From contig CALLJS010000001.1 of assembly GCA_938050045.1 (NCBI GenBank), forward strand, positions 1 through 64,000: a DNA stretch of 64,000 nt, in the 5' to 3' direction. Below are positions 1 through 9,298 of the stretch, in pieces. The stretch comes from an uncultured Sphingomonadaceae bacterium (lineage in GTDB: Bacteria; Pseudomonadota; Alphaproteobacteria; Sphingomonadales; Sphingomonadaceae). The notes beneath the pieces were generated by a model. The model was given only the letters and a program-made list of their open reading frames with translations. It did no database searches and was not told the origin of the DNA. Numbering within the stretch: position 1 is the first letter of the stretch; every line of letters starts with the position of its first letter. The position numbers were made by a program, and so were the translations under genes.

Positions 1-1743
1 CAACGTCGAGAACGGCCAGAGCGCGGAGGAAAACCACGTGTCGAGAACATCTTCGTCGCGCCAAATATGGATGGTGCTCTTTTGGATAGAAGATTGAGCA
101 AGCCTCTTCGCAGCATTCGCAGAATGCGCAATTTCAACCCCCGTCACCCACGGCACATGCTCGTCGTAGTGCGCCCTCGCGAGTATGAGTGCCTCACTTT
201 CCGACTCTGCCACAAAGGTTCTTATCTTCGTTGACAGTAAATTTTCGAAAGACGGATAGGGAGCTTCTCCCTGAAAAGCACCTCCTTCAATGTCTGGCCC
301 ATACCACGCCGGGATCTGGTGTCCCCACCAGAGTTGACGTGAAATGCACCAGGGCTGGATGTTACGCATCCATTCGAAGTACGTCTTTTCCCAGTTCTTG
401 GGATGGAACGTGGTTATGCCATCTTCGATGGCCGCAAGTGCGGGCTTGGCCAGCTCTTCCGCGTTCGCAAACCATTGGTCCGTCAACATGGGCTCGATGA
501 CGACACGGGAGCGGTCGCCGAACGGTTGCATAACCTTCTTGTCCTCGATCCCGATCATCAGGCCTTCGGCATCGATGTCCGCGACGACCTTCCTGCGTGC
601 GGCGAAGCGTTCCAGACCGCGGTACTCGTCCGGCACCAGATTGATGGTATCAACGTACGCCTTGTCAGGCTCGCCGCCTGCGTCGAGGAGTGCTTTCGCC
701 AACTCGGCGGCCTCCGCATAGGGAACACCATCGGCGCGCATGTCGGCGACTTCATCCATCAGGCGGTACATCGGTATGTTGTTGCGGCGGGCAACCTCGT
801 AGTCGTTGAAATCGTGCGCGCCCGTGATCTTCACAGCGCCGGATCCGAAGTCCGGATCCGGATAGTCATCCGTGATGATCGGGATCAGCCTGCGGTGCTC
901 TTTCGGCCCAACCGGAATCTCGCACAACTGCCCGATGATCGGCGCATATCGCTCATCCGACGGATGCACGGCGACAGCACCGTCGCCCAACATCGTTTCC
1001 GGACGCGTGGTTGCAATGGAGATATAATCGCGGGTCTCGCGCAGCGTTTCGCGTCCGTCCTCGTCCTTCTCAACGTATTCGTAGGTTGCACCACCGGCGA
1101 GCGGGTACTTGAAGTGCCACATGTGGCCGTCGACTTCGATGTTCTCGACCTCGAGATCGGAAAGCGCAGTCCGGAATTCGGGGTCCCAGTTGACGAGCCG
1201 CTTGTCCTTGTAGATCAGGCCTTCGTTGTAGAGCTGAACGAAAGTCTTCATCACGGCTGCGACCATCTGATCGTTCTCAGTGCCCTCGCTGCCCATCGTA
1301 AAACGATCTCGCGACCAGTCGCACGATGCCCCGAGCCGCTTGAGCTGGTTCAAAATTGTCCCGCCAGACGTTTCTTTCCACTCCCAGATCCGTTTGATGA
1401 ACGCATCGCGGCCCATCGCGTGGCGATCCGGCTCCTGACTCTCGGCAAGCTGTCGCTCGACCACCATCTGCGTGGCGATGCCCGCGTGGTCGGTGCCCGG
1501 TTGCCACAACACGTCCTTGCCACGCATGCGCTCGAAACGCGCGAGAATATCCTGCATCGTGTTGTTGAGCGCGTGGCCCATGTGCAGGGAACCGGTGACA
1601 TTCGGTGGCGGAATGACGATGGAATAGGGTTCTGCACCCGCAGCGACGCGCTCTGGTCGGCCACAGGCAAAACAGCCCTCGGATTCCCAACGGGCATAAA
1701 TCCGCCCTTCGATTTCGGACGGCTGATAGGTTTTTTCAAGCAT
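1..1743 (-). CDS. valS: Valyl-tRNA synthetase (N-terminal part; continues past window start)
   Basis: Class I aminoacyl-tRNA synthetase that charges tRNA-Val in the cytoplasm. The reading frame is open from the ATG to the window edge, about 581 codons of a family normally near 900 residues. The HIGH signature is present as [18 protein letters not shown] near residue 45. At the window edge the frame reads [17 protein letters not shown], a hallmark of the ValS catalytic domain. The KMSKS loop and anticodon-binding domain lie outside the window. It is followed upstream on the same strand by popZ. This gene lies in the GC-rich left segment, which may not belong to the same genome as the rest. Confidence 0.97.
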   Translation of the reverse strand, partial: MLEKTYQPSEIEGRIYARWESEGCFACGRPERVAAGAEPYSIVIPPPNVTGSLHMGHALNNTMQDILARFERMRGKDVLWQPGTDHAGIATQMVVERQLAESQEPDRHAMGRDAFIKRIWEWKETSGGTILNQLKRLGASCDWSRDRFTMGSEGTENDQMVAAVMKTFVQLYNEGLIYKDKRLVNWDPEFRTALSDLEVENIEVDGHMWHFKYPLAGGATYEYVEKDEDGRETLRETRDYISIATTRPETMLGDGAVAVHPSDERYAPIIGQLCEIPVGPKEHRRLIPIITDDYPDPDFGSGAVKITGAHDFNDYEVARRNNIPMYRLMDEVADMRADGVPYAEAAELAKALLDAGGEPDKAYVDTINLVPDEYRGLERFAARRKVVADIDAEGLMIGIEDKKVMQPFGDRSRVVIEPMLTDQWFANAEELAKPALAAIEDGITTFHPKNWEKTYFEWMRNIQPWCISRQLWWGHQIPAWYGPDIEGGAFQGEAPYPSFENLLSTKIRTFVAESESEALILARAHYDEHVPWVTGVEIAHSANAAKRLAQSSIQKSTIHIWRDEDVLDTWFSSALWPFSTL

Positions 1744-1913
1744 GGGTGTGCTGTTTCGTCATTGGGATTGAGGGCGCGATTGCGTAACGCTGGAGCGGAA
1801 CGCCTGTCAACGGCGCACATTCGCGTCGATCGGGGCTATAGGGACCCCGTCGCCGGTTGCGGACCTTGCAACGCGTTGTTTCAGACATGAATAGACCTGA
1901 GCGCGCTGCGGTT

Positions 1914-2999
1914 TCAGTTGCTTCCAGCTTCGTTCGAGACGTCCTCACGCAAGGCCTGTTCAATCAAGCGTGGCATGTTCTCGTCCAGCCACTCTTTCAG
2001 CATCGGACGGAGCATGCGCGTTACCGTCTGCTCGATAACGCTGGAGGAGAGCCCTGCTGACACCTGCGCGGGCGCTGTCGATTGCTGCGCAGGTTGCGCG
2101 TGGGAAACAGCTTCTTTCGCAGGTTCATGCACATGGTGCCCGTTGATCCCGTCATTTTCCTGAGAGGCGCCGTTCAGTTCGACCGCAATCGTTCCTTCTG
2201 CCAGATCGCCTCCTGCATGGGGCTCCTCCGCGAGTGGACCGAGATCAAACGGTTGTTGCTCTTCGGTTTCGGGGTGTGCACATGGCAGTGCTGCACCGTT
2301 CATCTGGGTGGGACCGTTCAAACCTACGGTTCCGTTTACATCCGCCTGTGCGGTTGGCACTGGCTCCTGTGCAACGGATGCCTTTGGCTGCTCTGGCGCA
2401 GAATTTACCGGATCGAGAGCCGTCGCTGCATTGAAACCGTTGTGACCATTATGTTGTTCGTCAGACCGGAACTGCGCTGCAGCCTGGTCGTCAGTCTCCA
2501 TCTCGGTCGGCAGTACGATGCGGTTGTCCAGCGCAGGAGCAGCCTTTTGAAGGTCAGCGACCGGTTCGGAAAACGCAGTTGCAGCTTCGGCATTGGGCGC
2601 AGAATTCCGGTCAAATGGTGCAAGCGATTCCCTTGGTCGTGACACCTCGGCTTGCGAAATGCGTGGTTCGGCGGCAACGTAGTCGCGAGCAGGTGTGCCG
2701 GCCGCAGCACGGGCTGCTGCAATCAACGCCGCGGTGCTTTCAAGATTGTCTATATGAGCTGCAGGTGCGGGATCCGCGCGCCGATCGGCTGGTACTGCCT
2801 GGACTTGCGGAACAGTGTCGCGAGCCGGAGCCGCTGTCGCGTGTTGAAATTCGGATGTCTGCGGGTGCTGTGTCAACGCCGCATCCATTTTCTGGCGCAA
2901 TTGATCTGCGCCATTCAGGTCATCGGACACCAACCGACGAATGGAAGACAATATGTCATCAAGACTTGTATCAGCAGACTGTTCACCTGGTCCCGCCAT
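1914..2999 (-). CDS. popZ: PopZ-like polar organizing protein (DUF2497)
   Basis: Scaffold that self-assembles at the cell pole and tethers the chromosome origin region in alphaproteobacteria. The N-terminus carries the short helix LDDILSSIRRLVSDD. A long acidic, Pro/Ala-rich disordered middle follows, of low complexity with many Asn-Gly pairs. The C-terminus is the conserved trimerisation segment with MLRPMLKEWLDENMPRLIEQ. I chose the start that gives MAGPGEQS; an in-frame ATG five codons earlier (3014) is possible. At about 361 residues it is longer than the Caulobacter protein, by expansion of the disordered linker. Its place next to valS is usual in this class. Confidence 0.88.
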   Translation of the reverse strand: MAGPGEQSADTSLDDILSSIRRLVSDDLNGADQLRQKMDAALTQHPQTSEFQHATAAPARDTVPQVQAVPADRRADPAPAAHIDNLESTAALIAAARAAAGTPARDYVAAEPRISQAEVSRPRESLAPFDRNSAPNAEAATAFSEPVADLQKAAPALDNRIVLPTEMETDDQAAAQFRSDEQHNGHNGFNAATALDPVNSAPEQPKASVAQEPVPTAQADVNGTVGLNGPTQMNGAALPCAHPETEEQQPFDLGPLAEEPHAGGDLAEGTIAVELNGASQENDGINGHHVHEPAKEAVSHAQPAQQSTAPAQVSAGLSSSVIEQTVTRMLRPMLKEWLDENMPRLIEQALREDVSNEAGSN

Positions 3000-3277
3000 C
3001 GAACTCACTCTCAACCCGATTTCACCTGGACCAGATAAGCTCGCGCGGCATGTCTTGCATGTGACACGCTCGCCGCAAGGTATCGACCCTCAGCATCTAT
3101 GGCGTCTCCGCTCCAACGAAAACGCCCCCAGTCGAATGCAAACGCGCAGCGCACTCGATATCCCAAGACTCAATGACCGCATAATTGTCGCGAAATCAAG
3201 TCACCAGGCGGGCATTCTTTTACACCCGGATCACTTTACCCTTATAGTCTGAGTGTCCGGGAACTGCATCCGTGATT

Positions 3278-4759
3278 TTACTGGGACACGCGACCAAACA
3301 GGACATATCCTTCGTACGATTCATTTGGTGTCACTGTCGCACCCCAGAACTTATCACTGACGCGCCCGTAATGAACTTCGGGGTCATGGAGCTCTACTCC
3401 GAGTTTTGTATCGGATGCCGTCAGACGTCCCATCGCTGAGAGCACTGTGTATGCAGCAACGACAATGTCGCGGCGGGTCGTGAACAGAGCGCTTTGAGCT
3501 TCGAGCAGTTCCTGCTTGGCATCCAGGACATCGAGCAATGTCCGTTGACCAACTTTTTCCTCGGCACGCACGCCTGCAAGCGCTGTTCGGCTCGCGCGGA
3601 CTTCCTGCTGGTTTGAACGTAATTGTGCGCGTGAGGCAGTCAGCTCCGACCATGCGCGAACGGCGCGTGCTTTGGCGAAGGTCCTGGCAACTTCGATTTG
3701 CCGGGCCGCGCTTTCCCGCGTGCGTTTGGCAGCCCGGATGCGGGAGTACACCTCCCCGCCCTGATAGAGCGGAATGTTGACGCGCCCGGTGATCGAGGCA
3801 TCATCATTCTGTTTCACGCTGGACGATACATCATAGCGGCTGTCGAAACTCCCTTGCAGACTGACCGTCGGTAGCAACTCACCGCGAATGACGTCGACCT
3901 GATGGCGTGCCGCCAGCTCCTGGAAAGCGGCTTGTACGACCTCGGGTGCCTCACCCACTGCAACTTCTACAACGCCATTTATGGACTTGGGCAGAAGACG
4001 TTGCGGCGCCTGCGTTGCCCGCAAACGACCTGGCTGATGGCCGATCACACGCACATATTCGGAAATGCTTCCACGCAGGTTCGACTTGGCACGATCCAGA
4101 GCGGCCAACGAACGGGCGCGGCGCGCTCGCGCTTGTGCCACGTCCGTTCGTGTTGCATCCCCTGCCTGGAATCGTATCGTTGTCCCCCGCACGTCTTCGG
4201 CAAGCACACGCACATCGTTCTCCCGCAGTCGCACAATGTCACGATCACGGATCACATCCATATAGGCGGTAACCGCTTCAAGAAGCACACGTTGCTCCGT
4301 GGCACGTAATGTTTCGCGTGCAGCAAGAACATTCGCTTCGGCCTGACGGATCTGATTGGCCGTGCGAAAACCGCGGAACAGGTTTTGCGTGAACTCGATC
4401 TGGTAACCGCCTGGATTGCCCGACCGGTTCAAGGACGGGGTTGTGCCGGCATTAAGGCGTGTACGCGTACGTGTGCGCTCAAGGCTCGTGTCGCCACTCA
4501 CTGTAACGCGCGGGCGATATCCGGATTTAGCCTGCGGCACCTGTTCGTCCGTAGCCTCCAGGCGTTTACGTTCCGCGAGAATGGTCGGATTGGTCTGGTA
4601 GGCGGATGCGAGTGCTTGATGCAGCGTCTCCGCAGACGCGCGACTTGTCGTCACCACGACAAGTGTCGTGGCTGCGAACAGCATGATATTTCGAGAGCGG
4701 ATGCCCATCCACTCGCCGACACGCATTACGCGACGCATCACATTTACCCCAAACCGCAT
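3278..4759 (-). CDS. tolC: TolC-family outer-membrane channel protein
   Basis: Outer-membrane exit duct for type I secretion or RND efflux. An N-terminal hydrophobic segment (IMLFAATTLVVVTTSRASA, residues about 25-43) is a signal peptide ending in an AxA-type site. The mature part has the two TolC repeats, each with long coiled helices; examples are NLFRGFRTANQIRQAEANV and LYQGGEVYSRIRAAKRTRE. The length of 493 residues fits the family. The true start is uncertain: ATGs at codons 8, 12 and 18 would all leave a good signal peptide. It lies between popZ and the pcm-family gene, and no inner-membrane export partner is visible here. Confidence 0.9.
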   Translation of the reverse strand: MRFGVNVMRRVMRVGEWMGIRSRNIMLFAATTLVVVTTSRASAETLHQALASAYQTNPTILAERKRLEATDEQVPQAKSGYRPRVTVSGDTSLERTRTRTRLNAGTTPSLNRSGNPGGYQIEFTQNLFRGFRTANQIRQAEANVLAARETLRATEQRVLLEAVTAYMDVIRDRDIVRLRENDVRVLAEDVRGTTIRFQAGDATRTDVAQARARRARSLAALDRAKSNLRGSISEYVRVIGHQPGRLRATQAPQRLLPKSINGVVEVAVGEAPEVVQAAFQELAARHQVDVIRGELLPTVSLQGSFDSRYDVSSSVKQNDDASITGRVNIPLYQGGEVYSRIRAAKRTRESAARQIEVARTFAKARAVRAWSELTASRAQLRSNQQEVRASRTALAGVRAEEKVGQRTLLDVLDAKQELLEAQSALFTTRRDIVVAAYTVLSAMGRLTASDTKLGVELHDPEVHYGRVSDKFWGATVTPNESYEGYVLFGRVSQ

Positions 4760-4972
4760 ACCCGGAGCGCAAGCTGCAGGTCACGAGCCGCACTGCCAAG
4801 GCCCTCCCATTGCTGTTGATGAGCTGTGGGAAACTCAAGGATAACGACAGGGTTAACGGCGTCCAAGCTCGAAATTGTCACCGTGGCTTCTCGGGTACAG
4901 GCGGCGGAGATTGTTCTGCAAAATTACATGCAAAACAGCCTTGTATACGGAGTTTTCGAGGCCGCTGATTGA

Positions 4973-5644
4973 TCAGAACTGAAAGGCTCTGACTTGTTGA
5001 AAACCTGGCAATTCGGGTGCGCTGGCGTCGAACGCGACTGTTCTGCTCCACCCCTCCCCATGACGCACATAGCGTGTCGCTTTTCCCATAGGTTGGTTCC
5101 CGACAATCGCAACCAGGCGTCCACCATCATTCAGTTGTGCGCGCCAGGCGTCGTCGACATCCGACACCCGCCCTTCAAGGATGATGACATCATACGGACC
5201 TTGATCTGGCCGACCTTCGGAGAGGGTGCCAGACACAATCGCCGCATTGTCCGCGCCCTGCTCGCTCAACGTGGTGCTGGCGCGCTCTGTCAGGGCATCG
5301 TCGCCCTCCAGTCCCACGACGCTTTCTGCCAGCCGTGCGAGGACCGCCGTCGAGTAGCCGGTGGCGCAACCGACGTCCAGTACGAGGTCAGTTGGCTCGA
5401 TGTCAGCCAGTTGAACCAATTGCGCGAACACCATCGGGGACAGCAAAGCCCGCTCTGGCAAGGGTCCAAGTTCGCTGCGAACCACCAGATCATGATCCAT
5501 ATAGGCTAACGGACGCACTGAGGCGGGGGCAAAGTCCTCACGTGGTATATCCATCATGGCCTTTGTAATGCGTCGATCCGTGACATCGTTGGTGCGGATC
5601 TGGGATTCGACCATATTGAGCCGTTGTGTCTTGAAGTCGTTCAT
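4973..5644 (-). CDS. pcm: Protein-L-isoaspartate O-methyltransferase family protein
   Basis: SAM-dependent methyltransferase of the PCMT fold, which in E. coli repairs isoaspartyl residues. The N-terminus MNDFKTQRLNMVESQIRTND and the motif I glycine loop VLDVGCATGYSTAVLARL (about residues 86-103) are clear. The catalytic-loop region around ALLSPMVFAQLVQL fits the short alphaproteobacterial form of about 220 residues, which often sits beside tolC. I took the internal ATG at codon 65 of the longer open frame because the family starts there and the upstream part lacks similarity. Whether it truly repairs isoaspartate is not shown by the sequence. Confidence 0.85.
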   Translation of the reverse strand: MNDFKTQRLNMVESQIRTNDVTDRRITKAMMDIPREDFAPASVRPLAYMDHDLVVRSELGPLPERALLSPMVFAQLVQLADIEPTDLVLDVGCATGYSTAVLARLAESVVGLEGDDALTERASTTLSEQGADNAAIVSGTLSEGRPDQGPYDVIILEGRVSDVDDAWRAQLNDGGRLVAIVGNQPMGKATRYVRHGEGWSRTVAFDASAPELPGFQQVRAFQF

Positions 5645-5886
5645 GCCTGCTGATCCATCCGAGGTCTTAAAACTGGGTGCGTCATTGCCCACATTTCGCA
5701 TTGTCGCCAGCGGAACCGGCACTGTCCGGATCGAAAACCTGTCACAAGCGCAAATCGCCCGTTGCCCGATGGCACGCGCATTGCTAGACACCCGCTGACT
5801 GGTTCGCGAATTCGATGTGCGATCTGCACGACGCAACCGGCCTATGCCTTACACCACAATGATCAGGATTCTCCAGATCAACTTGA

Positions 5887-5960
5887 GGCCACGTGGCGGA
5901 GTGGTGACGCAGCGGATTGCAAATCCGTGTACGCCGGTTCGATTCCGGCTCGGGCCTCCA
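5887..5960 (+). tRNA. tRNA-Cys (GCA), acceptor stem mismatched, probably chimeric
   Basis: The cloverleaf has anticodon loop TTGCAAA (GCA, Cys), T-arm GCCGG-TTCGATT-CCGGC, discriminator T and an encoded CCA. The 5' acceptor strand is GGCCACG and the 3' strand is TCGGGCC. Only the outer four pairs form; pair 5 is A-G, pair 6 is C-C and pair 7 is G-T. Each half would pair fully with a different partner (CGTGGCC or GGCCCGA). Base composition changes at the same place, so the gene is likely a join of two different tRNA-Cys genes through their identical core. Confidence 0.93.
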
Positions 5961-6217
5961 TTTTCTCTGCTGTAATTTTGGCAGTTTTTAACTGTTTGAG
6001 AATGTTACACTGTTTGCACGCTTCAACTTGTTTGAGAATCTCGATTTACTGTGCAAAACTATATATGCGTTATGCTCTCACCATTGGCTAATTTCAGATT
6101 CGAAGCAGCCGCATATTTCGGCCTTATCAGTATAATATGGAATTATTTTACACCTCTAGTAATTGTTTCAAGTCTCTGATAGATTATAGAAATATAAGGG
6201 TTTTTCAGGGGGGAATT

Positions 6218-7087
6218 ATGAATATAAAAGCATTACTGGTAATAATAATAGCGGTTTTCGTTTCTTTGGGCATTGCTTATGCTGCGGGTCAGAATGCGCT
6301 CGCTACCGAGAACGGCACTGCATTATTCACTATCGCAGCTCTGATTGCTTTTGCTGTGAATTGGTTAGCTTTCATTCCAGCTAATATTTTGAAAACTGAA
6401 AAATTCTATGATCTGACGGGGGCGATTAGCTATTTGTCGGTCATTATAATCATATCATCATTAGCAGGGCCGCTTGATTGGCGGGCGATGATAGTCGGTG
6501 CTTTCGTAATCATTTGGGCGCTGCGTTTGGGGTCATTTTTATTCATGCGCATACAGGCTGATGGCAAAGATATTCGTTTTGATGAAATTAAGATCAATCC
6601 GATGCGCTTCTTAGTCGCTTGGACATTGCAGGGTGCTTGGGTGTTTTTAACCAGCGCGAGTGCTTTGGCGATCATCACCAGCACCACCCGTTTGCCGCTT
6701 GGCATATTCGCTTATATAGGCATGATTATCTGGGTGATTGGCTTTGCAATAGAGGTTGCGGCAGACGGTCAGAAAAAACAATTTCGCCGCAATCCAGATA
6801 ATAAGGGCAAATTCATCAATGTGGGTTTATGGTCATGGTCGCGCCACCCCAATTATTTTGGAGAAATCACGCTATGGACGGGCATTACAATCATGTCGCT
6901 TCCGCTCTTATCGGGCTGGCAGTGGGTAACGCTGATTTCGCCGATATTTGTGATAATATTACTGACCAAAATCAGCGGTATTCCAACGTTGCAGCGCACC
7001 GCGAAAAAACGGTGGGGCGATGATAAAGACTATCAAGACTATGTTAAAAACACATCTTTGCTTATCCCACTACCGCCCAAAAAATAG
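6218..7087 (+). CDS. DUF1295 family membrane protein (steroid 5-alpha-reductase-like)
   Basis: Integral membrane protein of about 289 residues with six or seven hydrophobic helices. The C-terminal signature GLWSWSRHPNYFGEITLW is characteristic of DUF1295 and of the related steroid 5-alpha-reductase/isoprenylcysteine methyltransferase fold. The substrate is unknown. I chose the ATG preceded by the purine-rich stretch TCAGGGGGGAATT rather than one 27 codons earlier. It is the first gene on the AT-rich side of the tRNA and converges on the grxD operon across a bidirectional terminator. Confidence 0.85.
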   Translation: MNIKALLVIIIAVFVSLGIAYAAGQNALATENGTALFTIAALIAFAVNWLAFIPANILKTEKFYDLTGAISYLSVIIIISSLAGPLDWRAMIVGAFVIIWALRLGSFLFMRIQADGKDIRFDEIKINPMRFLVAWTLQGAWVFLTSASALAIITSTTRLPLGIFAYIGMIIWVIGFAIEVAADGQKKQFRRNPDNKGKFINVGLWSWSRHPNYFGEITLWTGITIMSLPLLSGWQWVTLISPIFVIILLTKISGIPTLQRTAKKRWGDDKDYQDYVKNTSLLIPLPPKK

Positions 7088-7160
7088 GATAGTTAGAGGA
7101 TGAATTAGAAATAACTATAGGCGATATTGGCCAATAATAATGGCCTGAAACATTGGTCTA

Positions 7161-7194
7161 AAAAGGGCCTTAGCGGTATCGTTTTGGCCCTTTT
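7161..7194. terminator. Bidirectional intrinsic terminator between DUF1295 gene and grxD
   Basis: AAAAGGGCC and GGCCCTTTT form a perfect 9-bp inverted repeat with a 16-nt loop. The A-tract on one side and the T-tract on the other allow termination in both directions. The genes on either side converge here, which fits the role. Confidence 0.75.
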
Positions 7195-7212
7195 CACGTA
7201 TAAATTTTACGC

Positions 7213-7548
7213 TTATTCGGATAGAGTTTCTAAACCATTATCTGTGGCCAATGTTGCCATTTCGCCCGCATCATGCATTTCCATCATAATGTCGCTCCCG
7301 CCAAAAAATTCGCCCTTTACATAGAGCTGCGGGATGGTGGGCCATTCGCTATATTCTTTAATGCCCTGGCGCACTTCCATATCCTGAAGAACGTCAAATG
7401 TTTCATATTTCAATTTATAATGGTCCAAAATCGCCACGGCTTTGCTCGAAAAACCGCACTGCGGAAATAAAGGCGTACCTTTCATGAATAAAACCACATC
7501 ATTGGATTTCACCAATGTATCAATTTTTGCATTTACTTCTTCGCTCAT
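7213..7548 (-). CDS. grxD: Monothiol glutaredoxin, Grx4/GrxD type
   Basis: Small CGFS-type glutaredoxin that binds a [2Fe-2S] cluster with glutathione and hands clusters on in Fe-S biogenesis, usually in a complex with BolA. The active site FPQCGFSSKA places the single Cys at residue 31. WPTIPQLYVKGEFFGGSDI is the glutathione-binding region. The length of 111 residues is normal. It is last in a DUF1476-bolA-grxD operon, 10 nt after bolA, and this linkage supports the Grx-BolA partnership. Confidence 0.96.
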   Translation of the reverse strand: MSEEVNAKIDTLVKSNDVVLFMKGTPLFPQCGFSSKAVAILDHYKLKYETFDVLQDMEVRQGIKEYSEWPTIPQLYVKGEFFGGSDIMMEMHDAGEMATLATDNGLETLSE

Positions 7549-7558
7549 CCTATCATCC

Positions 7559-7792
7559 TTATTCTGGTACGGCGGTGGTTAATTGCAGAGCATGCAGCAC
7601 CCCGCCCATTTTTCCGCCTAGTGCATCATATACGCATTTATGTTGTTTGATACGCGGTTTACCACGAAATGTTTCGCTCATCACCTTGGCTGCATAATGA
7701 TCGCCATCGCCCGCTAAATCGGTAATCTCGACCTGCGCATCGGGAATGGCGGCCTTTATCATGCTCTCAATTTCGTCGGCTTGCATGGGCAT
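7559..7792 (-). CDS. bolA: BolA family protein
   Basis: A 77-residue BolA-fold protein. The region GDHYAAKVMSETFRGKPRI followed by KQHKCVYDALGG contains the invariant histidine that coordinates the shared Fe-S cluster with a CGFS glutaredoxin. It sits between a DUF1476 gene and grxD with gaps of 4 and 10 nt, so it is certainly co-transcribed. Starts at codon 1 (MPMQADE) or codon 3 are both possible. Confidence 0.95.
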   Translation of the reverse strand: MPMQADEIESMIKAAIPDAQVEITDLAGDGDHYAAKVMSETFRGKPRIKQHKCVYDALGGKMGGVLHALQLTTAVPE

Positions 7793-7796
7793 ATTT

Positions 7797-8120
7797 TTAG
7801 GCCTCTTCGATAAATTGACGCCGCGCTTCTACCATCAAATCATCCATAGCTTTGCGCACTATGCCCTCATCAGTATCGACGCCAGCCGATGTTAAATCAC
7901 CCAATACTTTGCGCAACACATCTTCATCGCCCGCTTCTTCAAAATCGGCCTGCACCACAGCTTTGCCATAAGCTTCGCTCTCTTCGGCGGTGAGTTTCAT
8001 TTTTTCAGCCGCCCATAAGCCCAGCAATTTGTTACGGCGCGCGGTAACACGAAATTTCAGATCTTCATCATGCGCAAATTTATTTTCAAAAGCGCGCTCG
8101 CGGTCATCAAATCCAGACAT
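7797..8120 (-). CDS. DUF1476 protein (F1F0-ATPase zeta-subunit family)
   Basis: Homologue of the alphaproteobacterial ATP synthase zeta subunit, which in Paracoccus binds F1 and blocks ATP hydrolysis. The N-terminus FDDRERAFENKFAHDEDLKF is the conserved inhibitory segment and RRNKLLGLWAAE follows it. The length of 107 residues is typical. I chose MSGFDDRE as start because the family begins there; seven extra upstream codons are open. It is the first gene of the DUF1476-bolA-grxD operon. Confidence 0.92.
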   Translation of the reverse strand: MSGFDDRERAFENKFAHDEDLKFRVTARRNKLLGLWAAEKMKLTAEESEAYGKAVVQADFEEAGDEDVLRKVLGDLTSAGVDTDEGIVRKAMDDLMVEARRQFIEEA

Positions 8121-8251
8121 AAATATCCCCAATATTGTCATACCCCGTAATAGGGCAGAGTTTCTGTTGTAAATTTAGTAGCTTTTGCGGGCAAAACAAG
8201 CCCTAAGAACAATGATTTTATAGCTGGTTTCAATATTCATCCTTTGTACAG

Positions 8252-9247
8252 CTATATTGTGACTACCAATTTTCCCACCGCTTCGCGATTGCCCAATCTT
8301 GCTATTGCTTTGGGCGCATCGGCAAAATCAAATATTTCTGATATGCGCGGTTTGATAAGGCCACGATCATAAAAATCAAATAATTGCGCTATGTTGGCAT
8401 GGTTGCGTTTCGGGTCGCGGGCGGCAAACGCTCCCCAAAATACACCACATACATCGCAGCTTTTTAGCAGCGTTAGATTGAGCGGTAATTTGGCAATACC
8501 TGCTGGGAAACCAACGACTAAAAATTTGCCTTCCCAGCCAATTGAGCGCACCGCTGGTTCGCTGTAATCGCCGCCTACCGTATCATAAATAATATTATAA
8601 CCATCGCCGCCAGCGGCTTTCTTAAATGCACCTGCTAGGGCTTTGGAAGCCTCTTTATCCAGCGGTTGATAAGGGTATATAATCACATCATCTGCGCCAG
8701 CATCGCGCGCTATTTGTGCTTTGGCTTCGCTAGAAACGCCCGCAATAGCGCGGCCACCATAGGCCTTGACCAATTCTATCGCCGATATACCAATGCCGCC
8801 AGCACCGCCGAGCACTAATACGCTGTCGCCTTCTTTCATATGACCGCGATCTTTGAGCGCATGCACCGAGGTGCCATAGGTCATGAGTATCGCCGATGCG
8901 TCCTCAAAGCTCATGCCATCGGGAATTTTGAAGCAATTAAAACCCATTACCATCACTTTTTCGGCCAAGCCATTATGGCCGCATAGCGCAATCACCCGGT
9001 CTCCGACTTCAAATCCAGCTACGCCATCGCCAATTTGTTCAATCACGCCAGCGACTTCGCCGCCAGGGGCAAAAGGACGCGGCGGCTTAAATTGATACAT
9101 ATCTTTGATAATCAAAGTATCGGGATAGTTGATTGAACAAGCTTTTACCGACACGACAATATGGCCCGCTATGGCTTTGGGGTCGGGCAAATCGCCCATT
9201 TCTAATGTTTCTGGGCCACCAACGGCGTTCGATAATAGTGCGCGCAT
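8252..9247 (-). CDS. NADPH:quinone oxidoreductase-like, zinc-free MDR family
   Basis: Medium-chain dehydrogenase/reductase of about 331 residues. The GroES-like N-terminal domain contains SINYPDTLIIKDMYQF and PFAPGGEVAGVIEQIG. The Rossmann domain has VLVLGGAGGIGISAIELVKA. The cysteine and histidine ligands of zinc alcohol dehydrogenases are absent, pointing to the quinone reductase/enoyl reductase branch. The substrate is not determinable. The start MRALLSNAVGG was preferred over the ATG four codons upstream. It is downstream of leuD on the same strand but separated by about 50 nt. Confidence 0.88.
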   Translation of the reverse strand: MRALLSNAVGGPETLEMGDLPDPKAIAGHIVVSVKACSINYPDTLIIKDMYQFKPPRPFAPGGEVAGVIEQIGDGVAGFEVGDRVIALCGHNGLAEKVMVMGFNCFKIPDGMSFEDASAILMTYGTSVHALKDRGHMKEGDSVLVLGGAGGIGISAIELVKAYGGRAIAGVSSEAKAQIARDAGADDVIIYPYQPLDKEASKALAGAFKKAAGGDGYNIIYDTVGGDYSEPAVRSIGWEGKFLVVGFPAGIAKLPLNLTLLKSCDVCGVFWGAFAARDPKRNHANIAQLFDFYDRGLIKPRISEIFDFADAPKAIARLGNREAVGKLVVTI

Positions 9248-9298
9248 AATCTCTCTCACTTATATAGTTTTGGAATAATATGTTATTAAATCAATATA

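Noticed and set aside
403-1890. Long plus-strand open frame (495 codons)
   Set aside because: It lies opposite valS, whose minus-strand frame carries the HIGH motif and catalytic core; the plus frame is an antisense shadow in GC-rich DNA.
2082-3064. Several plus-strand frames of 130-190 codons
   Set aside because: They are opposite the low-complexity middle of popZ and show no protein-like features.
5887-5960. Genomic island integrated at tRNA-Cys
   Set aside because: Both flanks hold housekeeping genes, no integrase is near, no duplicated tRNA end is seen, and the tRNA itself is mismatched between halves.
5762-6091. Open frame running through the tRNA
   Set aside because: It crosses the tRNA-Cys gene and the composition break, with no ribosome site or family features.
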